Notes: generated by a model not told the origin, from the letters alone. A stretch of DNA of 64,000 bases from Methylibium sp965279545 (GCF_965279545.1 NZ_OZ257250.1:1116001-1180000), one strand, 5' to 3'. Positions 10,243 through 20,073 are shown, numbered from the stretch's first letter. Numbers and translations are program-made.

Positions 10243-11892
10243 ATGCCGACCCGCCACGAAGCCGTGACCCCGTCTCCCGTGGTGATCATCGGCGCCGGCC
10301 TCGCCGGCCTGACCGTCGCGCTGCAACTCGCGCCCACGCACCCGGTGGTGGTGCTGGCCAAGCGCAACCTCGACGAAGGTGCCACGGCCTGGGCGCAGGG
10401 CGGCATCGTCGGCGTGCTCGGCAGCGACGACAGCATCGAGAGCCATGTGCGCGACACCCAGGATGCGGGCGCCGGCCTGGTCGACGAGCACACGGCGCGG
10501 TTCATCGCCCAGCACAGCGCACAGGCCGTCGAATGGCTGGTCGAGCGCGGCGTGCAGTTCTCGGCGGACCCGGAAGGTCCGCTCGGCCTGCACCTCACGC
10601 GAGAGGGCGGCCACGCCGTGCGGCGCATCGCACATGCCGCCGACGCAACCGGCAAGGCCATCCACGATGTGCTGCTCGACGAGGTCAGGCGCCACCCCAA
10701 CATCACACTGCGCGAGCGCTGGATGGCGGTCGACCTGATCACCTCGCGGCATCTCAAGGCCGATGGTTCGCCACGCTGCTACGGTGTCTACGCACTCGAC
10801 ATTGACCGCCAGCGCGTCGAGACCCTGCCGGCCGCGGCGGTGGTGCTGGCCACCGGCGGCGCCGGCAAGGTCTACCGCTACACGACGAATCCCGACACCT
10901 CCACCGGCGACGGCATCGCGATGGCCTACCGCGCCGGCTGCCGCGTCGGCAACATGGAGTTCATCCAGTTCCACCCGACCTGCCTGTACCACCCGCAGGA
11001 GCGCAGCTTCCTGATCACGGAGGCGCTGCGCGGCGAGGGGGCGCACCTGAAGCTGCCCAGCGGCGGGCCGGGTGTTCCGGGCGGCATCCGCTTCATGGCG
11101 GCGCACGACGAGCGGCTCGAGCTCGCGCCGCGCGACGTGGTCGCCCGCGCGATCGACTTCGAGATGAAGAAGCACGGCCTCGACCACGTGTGGCTCGACG
11201 CCACGCACCTCGGCGAGGCCTTCCTGAAGTCGCATTTCCCGACCATCTTCGCGCGCTGCCTCGCGCTCGGCATCGACATTTCGAAGCAGCCGATCCCGGT
11301 GGTGCCGGCCGCGCACTACACCTGCGGCGGCGTGGTCACCGACCTCGACGGCCGCAGCGACCTGCCAGGGCTGTATGCCGTGGGCGAGACCACCTACACC
11401 GGCCTGCACGGCGCCAACCGGCTGGCCAGCAACTCGCTGCTCGAGTGCGTGGTGCTGGGCAAGACCTGCGCCGAGCACATCCTCTCGCAGCACGAAAGCG
11501 GTCGGCCCGCGCTGCCGGCCTGGGACGAAAGCCAGGTCGAGAACGCCGACGAGCAGGTCGTCATCTCGCACAACTGGGACGAGTTGCGGCTGCTGATGTG
11601 GAACTACGTCGGCATCGTGCGCACCACCAAGCGCCTGGAACGGGCACTGCACCGGATCAAGCTGCTGCGCAGCGAGATCGACGACTACTACGCCAACTTC
11701 CGCGTCACGCGCGACCTGCTGGAACTGCGCAACCTGGTCGACTGCGCGGAGCTCATCGTGCGCTCGGCGCTCAGCCGCCACGAGAGCCGGGGCCTGCACT
11801 ACAGCCGCGATTTCCCGCAGACGCTGCCGGTCAGCTTCCCGACCATCCTGACGCGCAAGCCCAAGCGCAAGGCCGCTCCCTGGGCGGCCTGA
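10243..11892 (+). CDS. nadB: L-aspartate oxidase
   Basis: FAD enzyme that oxidises aspartate to iminoaspartate, first step of de novo NAD synthesis. 549 residues. FAD-binding VIIGAGLAGLTVALQL at residues 9-24, ATAWAQGGIVGVLG, ATGGAGKVY, EFIQFHPTCLY, the substrate-site HYTCGGVVTD and GLHGANRLASNSLLEC are all present. The upstream region holds TAGAAT at 10186-10191, a possible -10 element. NadC and NadA, the rest of the quinolinate branch, are encoded on the other strand just downstream. Confidence 0.96.
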   Translation: MPTRHEAVTPSPVVIIGAGLAGLTVALQLAPTHPVVVLAKRNLDEGATAWAQGGIVGVLGSDDSIESHVRDTQDAGAGLVDEHTARFIAQHSAQAVEWLVERGVQFSADPEGPLGLHLTREGGHAVRRIAHAADATGKAIHDVLLDEVRRHPNITLRERWMAVDLITSRHLKADGSPRCYGVYALDIDRQRVETLPAAAVVLATGGAGKVYRYTTNPDTSTGDGIAMAYRAGCRVGNMEFIQFHPTCLYHPQERSFLITEALRGEGAHLKLPSGGPGVPGGIRFMAAHDERLELAPRDVVARAIDFEMKKHGLDHVWLDATHLGEAFLKSHFPTIFARCLALGIDISKQPIPVVPAAHYTCGGVVTDLDGRSDLPGLYAVGETTYTGLHGANRLASNSLLECVVLGKTCAEHILSQHESGRPALPAWDESQVENADEQVVISHNWDELRLLMWNYVGIVRTTKRLERALHRIKLLRSEIDDYYANFRVTRDLLELRNLVDCAELIVRSALSRHESRGLHYSRDFPQTLPVSFPTILTRKPKRKAAPWAA

Positions 11893-11911
11893 GCCGCGCG
11901 CGGCCCGGGCT

Positions 11912-12196
11912 TCAGGCGCGCGCCCGCATCGCGGTGCGCGCCTGCACGAACTCGAACGCGAAGCCGACCGCGCCGGCGACCAGGCGCTCGGCCAGCAGCC
12001 GCTCCTTCTCGCTCTGGTAGAAGACCAGATCCACCTCGTGGCGGATGTAGCGCGCGGGCAGGCGGTTCAGCGCCACGCAGGCCACGTCCGGCAGCAGCTC
12101 TTCGCTGATCAGCGGATAGTGGTCGCGCCATGTGCGCACGGCGTCGAACACCGCGCGTTCCTGGTAGTTGCGGATGCCCGCGAATTCAGAGCTCAT
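11912..12196 (-). CDS. ComFB-family (late competence development) protein
   Basis: 94-residue cytoplasmic protein. The central motif VACVALNRLPARYIRHEVDLVFY matches the ComFB family pattern ALNxLPPxY. The N terminus NYQERAVFDAVRT and the C-terminal amphipathic stretch to FEFVQAR fit too. Cyanobacterial ComFB-type proteins have been linked to c-di-nucleotide signalling and natural competence; in beta-proteobacteria the role is unclear. It lies between nadB (convergent) and nadC (same strand, 86 bases upstream) and may be co-transcribed with nadAC. Confidence 0.75.
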   Translation of the reverse strand: MSSEFAGIRNYQERAVFDAVRTWRDHYPLISEELLPDVACVALNRLPARYIRHEVDLVFYQSEKERLLAERLVAGAVGFAFEFVQARTAMRARA

Positions 12197-12282
12197 GGGC
12201 CCGATTGTCACGAGCGTGCGGCGCCGGCAACTGCCGAATTGCGCGGCAGAGGGCCCGCTTTTCGCCGGGCGACGGCCGGCGC

Positions 12283-13155
12283 TCAGGCGCTGCCGAGCAC
12301 GCGCATCGAGTAGTCGGTCGCCGTCACGTCCTTGGTCAGCCGGCCGATCGAGATGCGGTCCACGCCGGTGGCGGCGATGTCGCGCACCTGGTCCAGCGCG
12401 ACGCCGCCCGACACCTCCAGCAGCGCGCGGCCCGCGTTCACCGCCACCGCCTCGCGCATCTGCGGCAGGTCGAAGTTGTCGAGCAGCACGCTGACGGCGC
12501 CGTGGTCCAGCGCCTCGCGCAGCTGCGCGAGGGTCTCCACCTCGATCTGGATGTCGACACCGGCGTTCAGCTCGCGCGCCGCCGCCAGCACCTGTGCAAT
12601 GCCGCCGGCCGCCGCGATGTGGTTCTCCTTGATCAGGATGCCGTGCCACAGCGCCAGCCGCTGGTTCTGGCCGCCGCCGGTGCGCACCGCGTACTTCTGC
12701 GCCTGGCGCAGGCCGGGCAGGGTCTTGCGGGTGTCGAGGATGGCGCAGCCGCGCGGATGGGGCGAAGCGCCGGCGATCGCGTCGACGTGGCGCCGCGTCA
12801 GCGTCGCGGTCGCCGACAGCAACTGCAGGAAGTTCAGCGCCGGCCGCTCGGCGGCGAGCAGCGCGCGCGCGTCGGCTTCGATCTCGCACACCGGCGTGTC
12901 GGCGGCCATGCGCGCGCCCTCGGCGTAGTGCCACTGCACGTCGGCCTGCGGATCGAGCGCGACCACGCAGTCGAAGAACCAGTGCCGGCCGCACAGCACC
13001 GCCGCCTCGCGCACCAGCACGCGCGCGCGCACCCGGCGACCCTCGGGCACCAGCCGGCCGGTCCAGTCGGCGCGGCCGATGTCCTCGAACAGCGCGTCGC
13101 GCACGTTGCGCGCGCGGGCCTCGTCGAGCGTCTCGTTGGTTTCGAAAGTGAGCAT
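12283..13155 (-). CDS. nadC: Nicotinate-nucleotide pyrophosphorylase (quinolinate phosphoribosyltransferase)
   Basis: Converts quinolinate and PRPP to nicotinate mononucleotide with loss of CO2. 290 residues. Typical segments: ALFEDIGRADWT, ERPALNFLQLLSATAT, ILDTRKTLPGLRQAQKYAV with the substrate-binding Arg and Lys residues, GGGQNQRLALWHGILIKENHI, IEVETLAQL, LLDNFDLPQM and a final DRISIGRLTKD. The ATG at 13155 gives a normal N terminus. It sits downstream of nadA on the same strand, 169 bases away. Confidence 0.96.
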   Translation of the reverse strand: MLTFETNETLDEARARNVRDALFEDIGRADWTGRLVPEGRRVRARVLVREAAVLCGRHWFFDCVVALDPQADVQWHYAEGARMAADTPVCEIEADARALLAAERPALNFLQLLSATATLTRRHVDAIAGASPHPRGCAILDTRKTLPGLRQAQKYAVRTGGGQNQRLALWHGILIKENHIAAAGGIAQVLAAARELNAGVDIQIEVETLAQLREALDHGAVSVLLDNFDLPQMREAVAVNAGRALLEVSGGVALDQVRDIAATGVDRISIGRLTKDVTATDYSMRVLGSA

Positions 13156-13324
13156 GCCTCGCGCCTCCATCAGGTGTATGCAGCGCGCGTCAACGCAGAC
13201 CGCGGCCTGCCGAGCAGCCGCCGCGGATCCGGCTCCGTCGGTCCGCCAGCGGCGCCCCAAGGGCCACGCAGTGGTCCCTTCCGGGCCACGGGGGAGCGGC
13301 GCAGCCGCAACGGGGGGGTCGTCA

Positions 13325-14437
13325 TCACGCGGCACCGATGTTGGGAACGAAGCCGCGCGCCGGCTGGCTGATCGCGCCGGGATTGGCCTTCACGAAATCC
13401 AGCATGCGCTCGATGCAGCCCAGCGCCTGGCTGCGCACCGGCTCGGGCACTGTGATGGCGCCGGTGCCGCGCTCCAGGCAGTCGACCACGCCCTGCAGCG
13501 CGTTCATCGCCATCCACGGGCAGTGCGCGCAGCTCTTGCAGGTGGCACTGTTGCCGGCGGTCGGCGCTTCCAGCAGCGTCTTGCCCGGCGCGAGCTGGCG
13601 CATGCGGTGCAGGATGCCGTTGTCGGTGGCGACGATGAAGGTCTGGCGCTCGCTCTGCACCACGGCGTTGAGCAGCTGCGAGGTCGAGCCCACCACGTCG
13701 GCCAGCTCGACCACGCGCTGGGGCGATTCCGGGTGCACCAGCACCAGCGCGTCGGGGTGCTCCTTCTTCATCAGCTCGAGCTCGAGGCCCTTGAACTCGT
13801 CGTGCACGATGCACTCGCCCTGCCACATCAGCATGTCCGCGCCGGTGTGCTCGGCGATGTAGCGGCCCAGGTGCCGGTCGGGCGCCCACAGCACCTTCTT
13901 GCCCTGCGCATGCAGGTGCTCGACGATCGCCACCGCGCAGGAGCTGGTCACCATCCAGTCGGCGCGCGCCTTCACCGCCGCGCTGGTGTTGGCGTAGACC
14001 ACCACCGTGCGGTCCGGGTGCGCATCGCAGAAGGCGGCGAAGTCCTCGGGCTGGCAGCCCAGGTCGAGCGAGCAGGTCGCGTCGAGGTCGGGCATCAGCA
14101 CCGTCTTCTCGGGCGACAGGATCTTGGCGCTTTCGCCCATGAAGCGCACGCCGGCCACCACCAGGGTCTGCGCCGCGTGGTCGCGGCCGAAGCGCGCCAT
14201 CTCCAGCGAGTCGGAGACGCAACCGCCGGTCTCCAGCGCCAGGTCCTGCAGGTCGCCGTCGACGTAGTAGTGCGCCACCAGCACGGCATTGCGCTCGGCG
14301 AGCAAACGCTTGGCACGCGCCTTCAGCTCGTCGCGCCGTGCCGGCGTCAGCGGCTCGGGCACCTTGGCCCAGGCCTGTGCGGTGCAGCTGGCGCCGCTGG
14401 CGTCCTGCTTCGTGAAGTCGTAGAGGATCTGGCTCAT
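13325..14437 (-). CDS. nadA: Quinolinate synthase
   Basis: [4Fe-4S] enzyme that condenses iminoaspartate with dihydroxyacetone phosphate to form quinolinate. 370 residues. Hallmarks: VAHYYVDGDLQDLA, GGCVSDSLEM, GVRFMGESAKIL, the cluster cysteines in DATCSLDLGC, TSSCAVAIVEH and CKSCAHCPWMAMN, and HPESPQRVVELAD. It is the first gene of the leftward nadA-nadC unit, facing nadB. The 169 bases between it and nadC hold no recognisable gene. Confidence 0.96.
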   Translation of the reverse strand: MSQILYDFTKQDASGASCTAQAWAKVPEPLTPARRDELKARAKRLLAERNAVLVAHYYVDGDLQDLALETGGCVSDSLEMARFGRDHAAQTLVVAGVRFMGESAKILSPEKTVLMPDLDATCSLDLGCQPEDFAAFCDAHPDRTVVVYANTSAAVKARADWMVTSSCAVAIVEHLHAQGKKVLWAPDRHLGRYIAEHTGADMLMWQGECIVHDEFKGLELELMKKEHPDALVLVHPESPQRVVELADVVGSTSQLLNAVVQSERQTFIVATDNGILHRMRQLAPGKTLLEAPTAGNSATCKSCAHCPWMAMNALQGVVDCLERGTGAITVPEPVRSQALGCIERMLDFVKANPGAISQPARGFVPNIGAA

Positions 14438-14504
14438 CGCGGGATCGGTAGAAGGGAGCGGGATCGTAGCCGAGCTTTCATCGGGGAGTGTTCACCACAC
14501 GATC

Positions 14505-15380
14505 TCAGGCCGACGCGAAGAAGCGGCTCGGCGGCGCCCCTACCGAGCGCCGCACCATCGCGCTGAAGGCACTGGGGCTGGCATAGCCCAGCTCGGCGGC
14601 GATCTGGCCCATCGGTGTGCCGCGTGCGGCCAGCGACAGCGCACGCGCCAGCAGCACCTGCTGGCGCCATTGCACGAAGCTCGTGCCCAGGTCCTGGCGG
14701 AACAGCCGCGCGACGGTGCGCTCGCTGGCGCCGATGTCGCGCGACCAGGCCGCCAGCGTGTCGTGGCGTGTCGGGTCGTCGAGCACCGCTTCGCACAGCG
14801 CGCGCAGGCGCTTGTCCTGCGGGAGCGCCACGCCCAGGGGCACCGGCGCGGCGCGCCTGAGTTCGTCGGCCAGCAGCGTGGCGATCAGCTTTTCGCGTGC
14901 CAGTTCCACCGCGCTCGGCGGCTGCCCGTCGGGTCCGGTCGGCAGCGCCAGCATCAGCGCGCGCAGCAGCTCGGAGACTTCGAGCACGCGGCAGTGTTGC
15001 CAGTCGCTGCCGACCGCCGCCTCGCTGCGCTGCGGCCCGCAGCCGGGGCCGCAGCGGCCGGGGCGCTGGTGCAGGTAGAGCGTGCGCAGCTCGGCCGTCT
15101 CGACCACGGTGATCGCATGCTCGACGCCGGGCGGCACCCACACCGCGCGCGACGGCGGCACGAGGTAGGTGCCGCGCTCGGCGGTCAGCCGCATCACGCC
15201 GGTGGCCGACCAGGCGAGCTGCGCCCAGGCGTGGCTGTGCGGCTCGACGCGAGTGTCGGTCGCCAGCGTGTGCTGCTTGGCGCGCAGCGGCCGTTCGATC
15301 GTCGGCGTGAAGAGGTGGGGTGTCAGCGGCCCCACGCTGGTTGCAGCCAGCTTGCCGCGCGCCATGGAGGGTCTTGGCAT
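14505..15380 (-). CDS. AraC-family transcriptional regulator
   Basis: 291 residues. An N-terminal cupin-type sensing domain contains EPHSHAWAQLAWSATGVMRL and VPPSRAVWVPPGVEH. The C-terminal AraC-type double helix-turn-helix runs from about residue 190 (DTLAAWSRDIGASERTVARLF ... MGQIAAELGYASPSAFSAMVRRSVGAPPSRFF). The ATG at 15380 is preferred over upstream in-frame codons because it leaves a normal short lead. The gene is divergent from the MFS transporter 64 bases away, which it probably controls. The inducer is unknown. Confidence 0.9.
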   Translation of the reverse strand: MPRPSMARGKLAATSVGPLTPHLFTPTIERPLRAKQHTLATDTRVEPHSHAWAQLAWSATGVMRLTAERGTYLVPPSRAVWVPPGVEHAITVVETAELRTLYLHQRPGRCGPGCGPQRSEAAVGSDWQHCRVLEVSELLRALMLALPTGPDGQPPSAVELAREKLIATLLADELRRAAPVPLGVALPQDKRLRALCEAVLDDPTRHDTLAAWSRDIGASERTVARLFRQDLGTSFVQWRQQVLLARALSLAARGTPMGQIAAELGYASPSAFSAMVRRSVGAPPSRFFASA

Positions 15381-15444
15381 GATCGCGATAGAAGTTGTCC
15401 CGCTATCGTAAGCGCGCCGCGCCGACCCCACCTAGCATCGGGTC

Positions 15445-16707
15445 ATGCAGATTTCCACTTCCGCTCCTGCGGCTGCCGGCGCCTCGCTGCGCCAGGACGC
15501 CCGCACCATCGGCCTGATCGGCCTGGCGCATGGCACCTCGCATTTCTTCCACATGCTGCTGCCGCCGCTGTTCCCGGCCTTCATCCACGATTTCGGCCTC
15601 AGCTATTCCGAGCTGGGCCTGCTGGTCACCACTTTCTTCGTGATCTCCGGCATCGGCCAGGCGCTGGCCGGCTTCTTGGTCGACCGCGTCGGCGCGCGGC
15701 CGGTGCTGTTCCTGGCGCTGGGCCTGTTTGCCGCGGCGGCGTTCGCGGCCGCCAGTGCGAACGGCTACGAGGGCTTGATGCTGGCCGCCGCGCTGGCCGG
15801 CCTGGGCAACTCGCCGTTTCACCCGGTCGACTTCACGATCCTGAACAAGCGCGTGTCGCAGCCGCGCCTGGGCCATGCGTTCTCGGTGCACGGCATCACC
15901 GGCAACCTCGGCTGGGCGGTGGCGCCGGTGTTCATGGCGGGGCTCACGGCCGCCACCGGCTCATGGCGCATCGCCGCACTCGGCGCCGGCCTGGTGGCCC
16001 TGGCGGTGCTGGTGGTGCTGGCCCTGAACCGCGACGCGATCGACGACAAGCTCGGTTCCTGGGCCCACGACAAGAAGCCCGGCGCGGCCGGCGTCGCCGA
16101 CGAACACCCGCTGGCCTTCCTGAGGCTGCCGTCGGTCTGGCTGTGCTTCGCCTTCTTCTTCTGGACCACGGCGGCGCTGACGGCGATCCAGAGCTTCGCC
16201 AGCCCGGCGCTGCAGCAGATGTACGGACTGCCGCTCGCGCTGACGGCCTTCGTCGTCACCGGCTACATGCTGTGCGGTGCGGCGGGCATGGTGATCGGCG
16301 GCTTCCTGGTGGCCAGGGTGCAGCGGCTGGAGCGCACGATCGGCTTCGCGATGGCCGCCGCCGCCGGCCTGCTGGCGCTGGCCGGCACCGGCTGGCTGCC
16401 GGGCCTGCTGGCGGCCGGCGTCGCCGCGCTGGCCGGTTTCGGCACCGGCCTGGCCGGGCCCTCGCGCGACATGCTGATCAAGCGCGCCGCGCCGCCCGGG
16501 GCGACCGGGCGGGTGTACGGCATGGTGTATTCGGGTCTCGACATCGGCTTCGCGCTGGCGGCGCCGCTGTTCGGTGCCTTGCTCGACCATGGCCGCCCGA
16601 ACGGCGTGTTCTACGGTGCGGCGCTGATGATGGCGCTGGGCGTGGCCTCGGCCTCGCTGGTCGGCGTGCGCATCGCGCGCGGCCGCACCGCCGCACTCGC
16701 CACCTGA
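15445..16707 (+). CDS. MFS transporter
   Basis: 420 residues with about 12 predicted transmembrane helices. The first helix region GLIGLAHGTSHFFHMLLPPLFPAF resembles the fosmidomycin-resistance (Fsr)-like branch of the major facilitator superfamily. The loop 2-3 signature appears as GFLVDRVGARPV. Substrate cannot be read from the sequence. Its neighbour on the other strand is an AraC regulator, a common exporter/regulator pairing. Confidence 0.88.
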   Translation: MQISTSAPAAAGASLRQDARTIGLIGLAHGTSHFFHMLLPPLFPAFIHDFGLSYSELGLLVTTFFVISGIGQALAGFLVDRVGARPVLFLALGLFAAAAFAAASANGYEGLMLAAALAGLGNSPFHPVDFTILNKRVSQPRLGHAFSVHGITGNLGWAVAPVFMAGLTAATGSWRIAALGAGLVALAVLVVLALNRDAIDDKLGSWAHDKKPGAAGVADEHPLAFLRLPSVWLCFAFFFWTTAALTAIQSFASPALQQMYGLPLALTAFVVTGYMLCGAAGMVIGGFLVARVQRLERTIGFAMAAAAGLLALAGTGWLPGLLAAGVAALAGFGTGLAGPSRDMLIKRAAPPGATGRVYGMVYSGLDIGFALAAPLFGALLDHGRPNGVFYGAALMMALGVASASLVGVRIARGRTAALAT

Positions 16708-16803
16708 GCCCGCGGAGCCGGTCCGGCCGGCTCGCCATCGCCCGGCCAGCCTCGAGACAGCGCCGGGCCGCCGGGCCGCCGCGCCGCGGCTACAGTGCCG
16801 CCC

Positions 16804-18498
16804 ATGCAAACCCACGCACCGCGCCCCGCCGGCCACGCGCTGGTCGAGGCGCTGATCGCACAAGGCGTCTCCACCTGCTTCGGCGTGCCGGGCGAGAGCT
16901 ACCTGGCGGTGCTCGACGGCTTCCTGGAGCATGACGATCGCATCCGCTTCGTCAGCTGCCGCCAGGAGGGCGGGGCGGCCTTCATGGCCGAGGCCCAGGG
17001 CAAGCTGACCGGGCGCCCGGGCATCTGCTTCGTGACGCGCGGGCCGGGCGCCGCCAACGCCGCCGTCGGCCTGCACACCGCCTTCCAGGACAGCACGCCG
17101 ATGGTCCTGTTCATCGGCCAGGTGGGCAGCGAGGTGCGCGACCGCGAGGCCTTCCAGGAGCTCGATTACCGCGCCGTGTTCGGGCCCAACAGCGGCGGCT
17201 TCGCCAAGTGGGTCGGCGAGGTGGCCAGCGCCGACCGGCTGCCCGAGTACGTGGCGCGTGCCTTCCACATCGCGATGCAGGGCCGCCCCGGGCCGGTGGT
17301 GCTGGCCTTGCCCGAAGACATGCTGAGGACGCCGACCGCCGCACCGGTGGCGCCCTTCGTCGTGCCGGCCCAGGCCTGGCCGGCGCCGGGCGCGCTGCGC
17401 GAGGTGCGCACGCGGCTGCTCGCGGCGCGGCAGCCCGTGCTCATCGCCGGCGGCAGCGGCTGGGACGCGGGCGCGGTGCAGGCGCTGCAGCGCTTTGCCG
17501 AGAACTGGCAGCTGCCGGTGGCCTGCGCGTTCCGCTTCCAGGACCTGTTCGACAACACCCATGCGCTGTACGCCGGCAACGTGGGCATCGGCATCAACCC
17601 GCGGCTCGCCGAGCGGGTGCGCGAGGCCGACCTGGTGCTCGCCGTCGGCCCGCGCCTGGGCGAGATGACCACCGGCGGCTACACCCTGCTCGAGGCACCG
17701 CGGCCGCGGCAGACGCTGGTCCACGTGCATGCCGGGTCCGAGGAACTGGGCCGCGTCTACGAGGCCGACCTGCTGCTGCAGGCCTCGATGCACCACGCGG
17801 CCCGTGCGCTGGAAACGCTGGCCGCGCCGGCGAGCCTGCCGTGGTCGGCGTGGGCCGCCGCGGCCCACGCCGACTACGAAGCCAACCTCGTTGCGCTGCC
17901 GGTCGTGCCGCTCGACATGGCCGAGGTCGTGAAGACCGTGCAGCGCCTGGCACCGGCCGACACCATCGTCACCAACGGCGCGGGCAACTTCAGCGGCTGG
18001 CTGCACCGCTACTGGCGCTACCGCGGCCTCGGCACCCAGCTGGCGCCGACCTCGGGCGCGATGGGCTACGGCGTGCCGGCGGGCATTGCGGCCAGCCTGC
18101 TGCGCCCGGGCCGCTGTGTCGTCGCCTTCACCGGCGACGGCGACTTCCTGATGACTGGACAGGAGCTCGCAAGCGCCCGGGCCTACGGCGCCAGGCTCAT
18201 CGTCGTCGTGGTCGACAACGCGAGCTACGGCACGATCCGCATGCACCAGGAACGCGAGTACCCGGGGCGCGTGATCGGCAGCGACCTGAGCAACCCGGAC
18301 TTCGTGCTGTTCGGCCGCGCCTTCGGCTGGGCGGCCGAGCGGGTCGATCGCACCGAAGCCTTCGAGCCGGCCTTTGCCGCGGCGCTGGCGCGCAGCGAGC
18401 CGACGCTGCTGCACCTGATACTCGACACCGACATCAGCACCACGCGTGCGACGCTGGGCGCGATCCGCGCGACCGCGCTGCAGCGGCATCATTCCTGA
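16804..18498 (+). CDS. Thiamine-diphosphate-dependent enzyme, acetolactate synthase-like
   Basis: 564 residues in the three-domain layout of the pyruvate oxidase/acetolactate synthase superfamily: an N-terminal PYR domain with FGVPGESYLAVLD and the catalytic Glu region SCRQEGGAAFMAEAQ, a central Rossmann-like domain (PVLIAGGSGW), and a C-terminal PP domain with the ThDP/Mg motif VVAFTGDGDFLMTGQELASARAYGARLIVVVVDNASYG. Family members include acetolactate synthase, oxalyl-CoA decarboxylase, benzoylformate decarboxylase and sulfoacetaldehyde acetyltransferase. I cannot choose among them. No small regulatory subunit gene is nearby, so an anabolic IlvB role is less likely. Confidence 0.85.
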   Translation: MQTHAPRPAGHALVEALIAQGVSTCFGVPGESYLAVLDGFLEHDDRIRFVSCRQEGGAAFMAEAQGKLTGRPGICFVTRGPGAANAAVGLHTAFQDSTPMVLFIGQVGSEVRDREAFQELDYRAVFGPNSGGFAKWVGEVASADRLPEYVARAFHIAMQGRPGPVVLALPEDMLRTPTAAPVAPFVVPAQAWPAPGALREVRTRLLAARQPVLIAGGSGWDAGAVQALQRFAENWQLPVACAFRFQDLFDNTHALYAGNVGIGINPRLAERVREADLVLAVGPRLGEMTTGGYTLLEAPRPRQTLVHVHAGSEELGRVYEADLLLQASMHHAARALETLAAPASLPWSAWAAAAHADYEANLVALPVVPLDMAEVVKTVQRLAPADTIVTNGAGNFSGWLHRYWRYRGLGTQLAPTSGAMGYGVPAGIAASLLRPGRCVVAFTGDGDFLMTGQELASARAYGARLIVVVVDNASYGTIRMHQEREYPGRVIGSDLSNPDFVLFGRAFGWAAERVDRTEAFEPAFAAALARSEPTLLHLILDTDISTTRATLGAIRATALQRHHS

Positions 18499-18520
18499 AC
18501 AAGCCGGGGAAGCATTCGCC

Positions 18521-19033
18521 ATGCAGTACCGATCGAACCTCGCCGCGGTGGCCTGCCTGTGGCTGAGCGCCTGCGTGGTGCCCGTGCCCGTGCCAATGCC
18601 CGCGCCGGCACCGGCGCCTTCACCGCCTGCGTCGGCGCCGGTCCCGACCCCGATTCCCGTGCCGCCGACCTTCGCCGCGGCGCCCGATCCCGCGGTGCTG
18701 GGTGAGTGGCGCATCGAACAGGCGCGCAGCGAGCCGCTGCTCGACCGCAGCGCGGCCCGCCTGAACTTCGGCCCCGATGGCCAGTTGAGCGGCAACGGCA
18801 GCTGCAATGTGCTGAGGGGCCGCTACTCGCTGGTCGGCAATGCGCTGGAACTCGGGCCCGTCGTCACCACGCGCAGGGCCTGCGCAACCGCCGCCATGGA
18901 GCAGGAGGATCGCGTTCTCACGGCGCTCGAGCGCGCCGTTGTCGCACGCGTGCCGCCGACCGGCTACCTGACGCTGTTCGATGCCGACGGCGCCGTGCTG
19001 CTGCGCGCTGCGCGCCTGCCCGCCCAGCGCTGA
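18521..19033 (+). CDS. META-domain (HslJ-like) lipoprotein
   Basis: 170 residues. The signal peptide ends in a lipobox (CLWLSAC, with the acceptor Cys at about residue 18), so the protein should be a lipoprotein. A Pro/Ala/Val-rich linker (PVPVPMPAPAPAP) follows, then a META/HslJ domain from about residue 65: GEWRIEQARS, LNFGPDGQLSGNGSCNVLRGRYSLVGNALELG, CATAAMEQEDRVLTALE. HslJ-type proteins are linked to novobiocin tolerance and heat shock in enterobacteria; no specific role can be assigned here. It starts 22 bases after the ThDP-enzyme stop and could be co-transcribed. Confidence 0.85.
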   Translation: MQYRSNLAAVACLWLSACVVPVPVPMPAPAPAPSPPASAPVPTPIPVPPTFAAAPDPAVLGEWRIEQARSEPLLDRSAARLNFGPDGQLSGNGSCNVLRGRYSLVGNALELGPVVTTRRACATAAMEQEDRVLTALERAVVARVPPTGYLTLFDADGAVLLRAARLPAQR

Positions 19034-19049
19034 GACCGCTCGGCCGGCG

Positions 19050-19970
19050 TCAGGTCGCCGGGCGCCTTCCGGTGAGCAGCAGCACCACGCCGGTCAGCAC
19101 CACCACGGCGGCGGCCCACTCGTAGCCGCTGACGGCTTCGCCGCCGAGCGAAACGCCGAGCAGCAGCGCGATCACCGGGTTGACGAAGCAGTAGCTCGAC
19201 GCCAGCCCCGGCGACGCGTGCGCGAGCAGCAGCATGTAAGCGTTGAAGGCGATCAGCGAGCCGAACACCACCAGGTAGGCCCAGGCCGCGACGGCCACCG
19301 GCGCGGGTGGCCATTGCCGCGCGAACGTGGCGTACTCGCCGTCGACCGCGGCCATCGCCAGCAGCACGAGGCCGCCGCAGAGCATCTCGCTCGCGAAGCC
19401 CATCGCGCCCGGTGCCAGCGGCGTCCTGCGCTGGCTCAGCAGGCTGCCGGCGGTCCACGTCAGGCAGGCCAGCCCGATGGCCGCGAGCCCGGTCGCCGAG
19501 GCCTGGAAACCGGCGCCCTGCGTCAGCATCAGCACGCCGCCCAGGCCGACGGCGATGCCGGCCGCCTCGAGCCGGCCGGGGAACACGCGCCACAGCACCA
19601 GGCCGGCCGCCATCATCACCGGCACCACGGCGATGAAGGCGACCACCAGGCCCGAGCCCACGCTCTGCTCGGCATAGGCGGTGCCGCCCATGCCGCCGCC
19701 CAGCATCAGCGCGCCGACCAGCAGTGCGTGGCGCCACTGCCGGGCGCTCGGCCATGGCGCCTGCCTCACCCAGCGCATCCACGCGGCCAGCAGCGCGCCG
19801 GCGACGAGGAAACGCGAGCCCATCTGCAGGAAGGGCGGGAAGCCGATCAGCGCGAACTTGATCGCAAGATAGGTCGAGCCCCAGACCAGCCAGGTCGCGG
19901 CGAGACAGGCGACGACCAGCGGCGACAGGCCGGGGCGCGACAAGGACAGTGGAGGGGCGAGCGAACTCAT
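19050..19970 (-). CDS. EamA/DMT-family transporter
   Basis: 306 residues with about ten transmembrane helices in two EamA repeats. The first helix reads TWLVWGSTYLAIKFAL, the classic WGSTYLAIK of the YedA/RhaT-like drug/metabolite group. The second repeat begins at LAAIGLACLTWTAGSLLSQR. Probably an amino-acid or metabolite exporter. It is divergent from an Lrp-type regulator 103 bases away, a typical amino-acid exporter arrangement. Confidence 0.88.
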   Translation of the reverse strand: MSSLAPPLSLSRPGLSPLVVACLAATWLVWGSTYLAIKFALIGFPPFLQMGSRFLVAGALLAAWMRWVRQAPWPSARQWRHALLVGALMLGGGMGGTAYAEQSVGSGLVVAFIAVVPVMMAAGLVLWRVFPGRLEAAGIAVGLGGVLMLTQGAGFQASATGLAAIGLACLTWTAGSLLSQRRTPLAPGAMGFASEMLCGGLVLLAMAAVDGEYATFARQWPPAPVAVAAWAYLVVFGSLIAFNAYMLLLAHASPGLASSYCFVNPVIALLLGVSLGGEAVSGYEWAAAVVVLTGVVLLLTGRRPAT

Positions 19971-20073
19971 GCCGAAATGCTAGGCCGCGAGCCCCGAGGA
20001 TTGAAGCGTCGATTCAAGGAAAGACAGCGTTGCCGCCTTCGATTTGCAGGAAAGTCGCGTGCTAGGCTTCAGC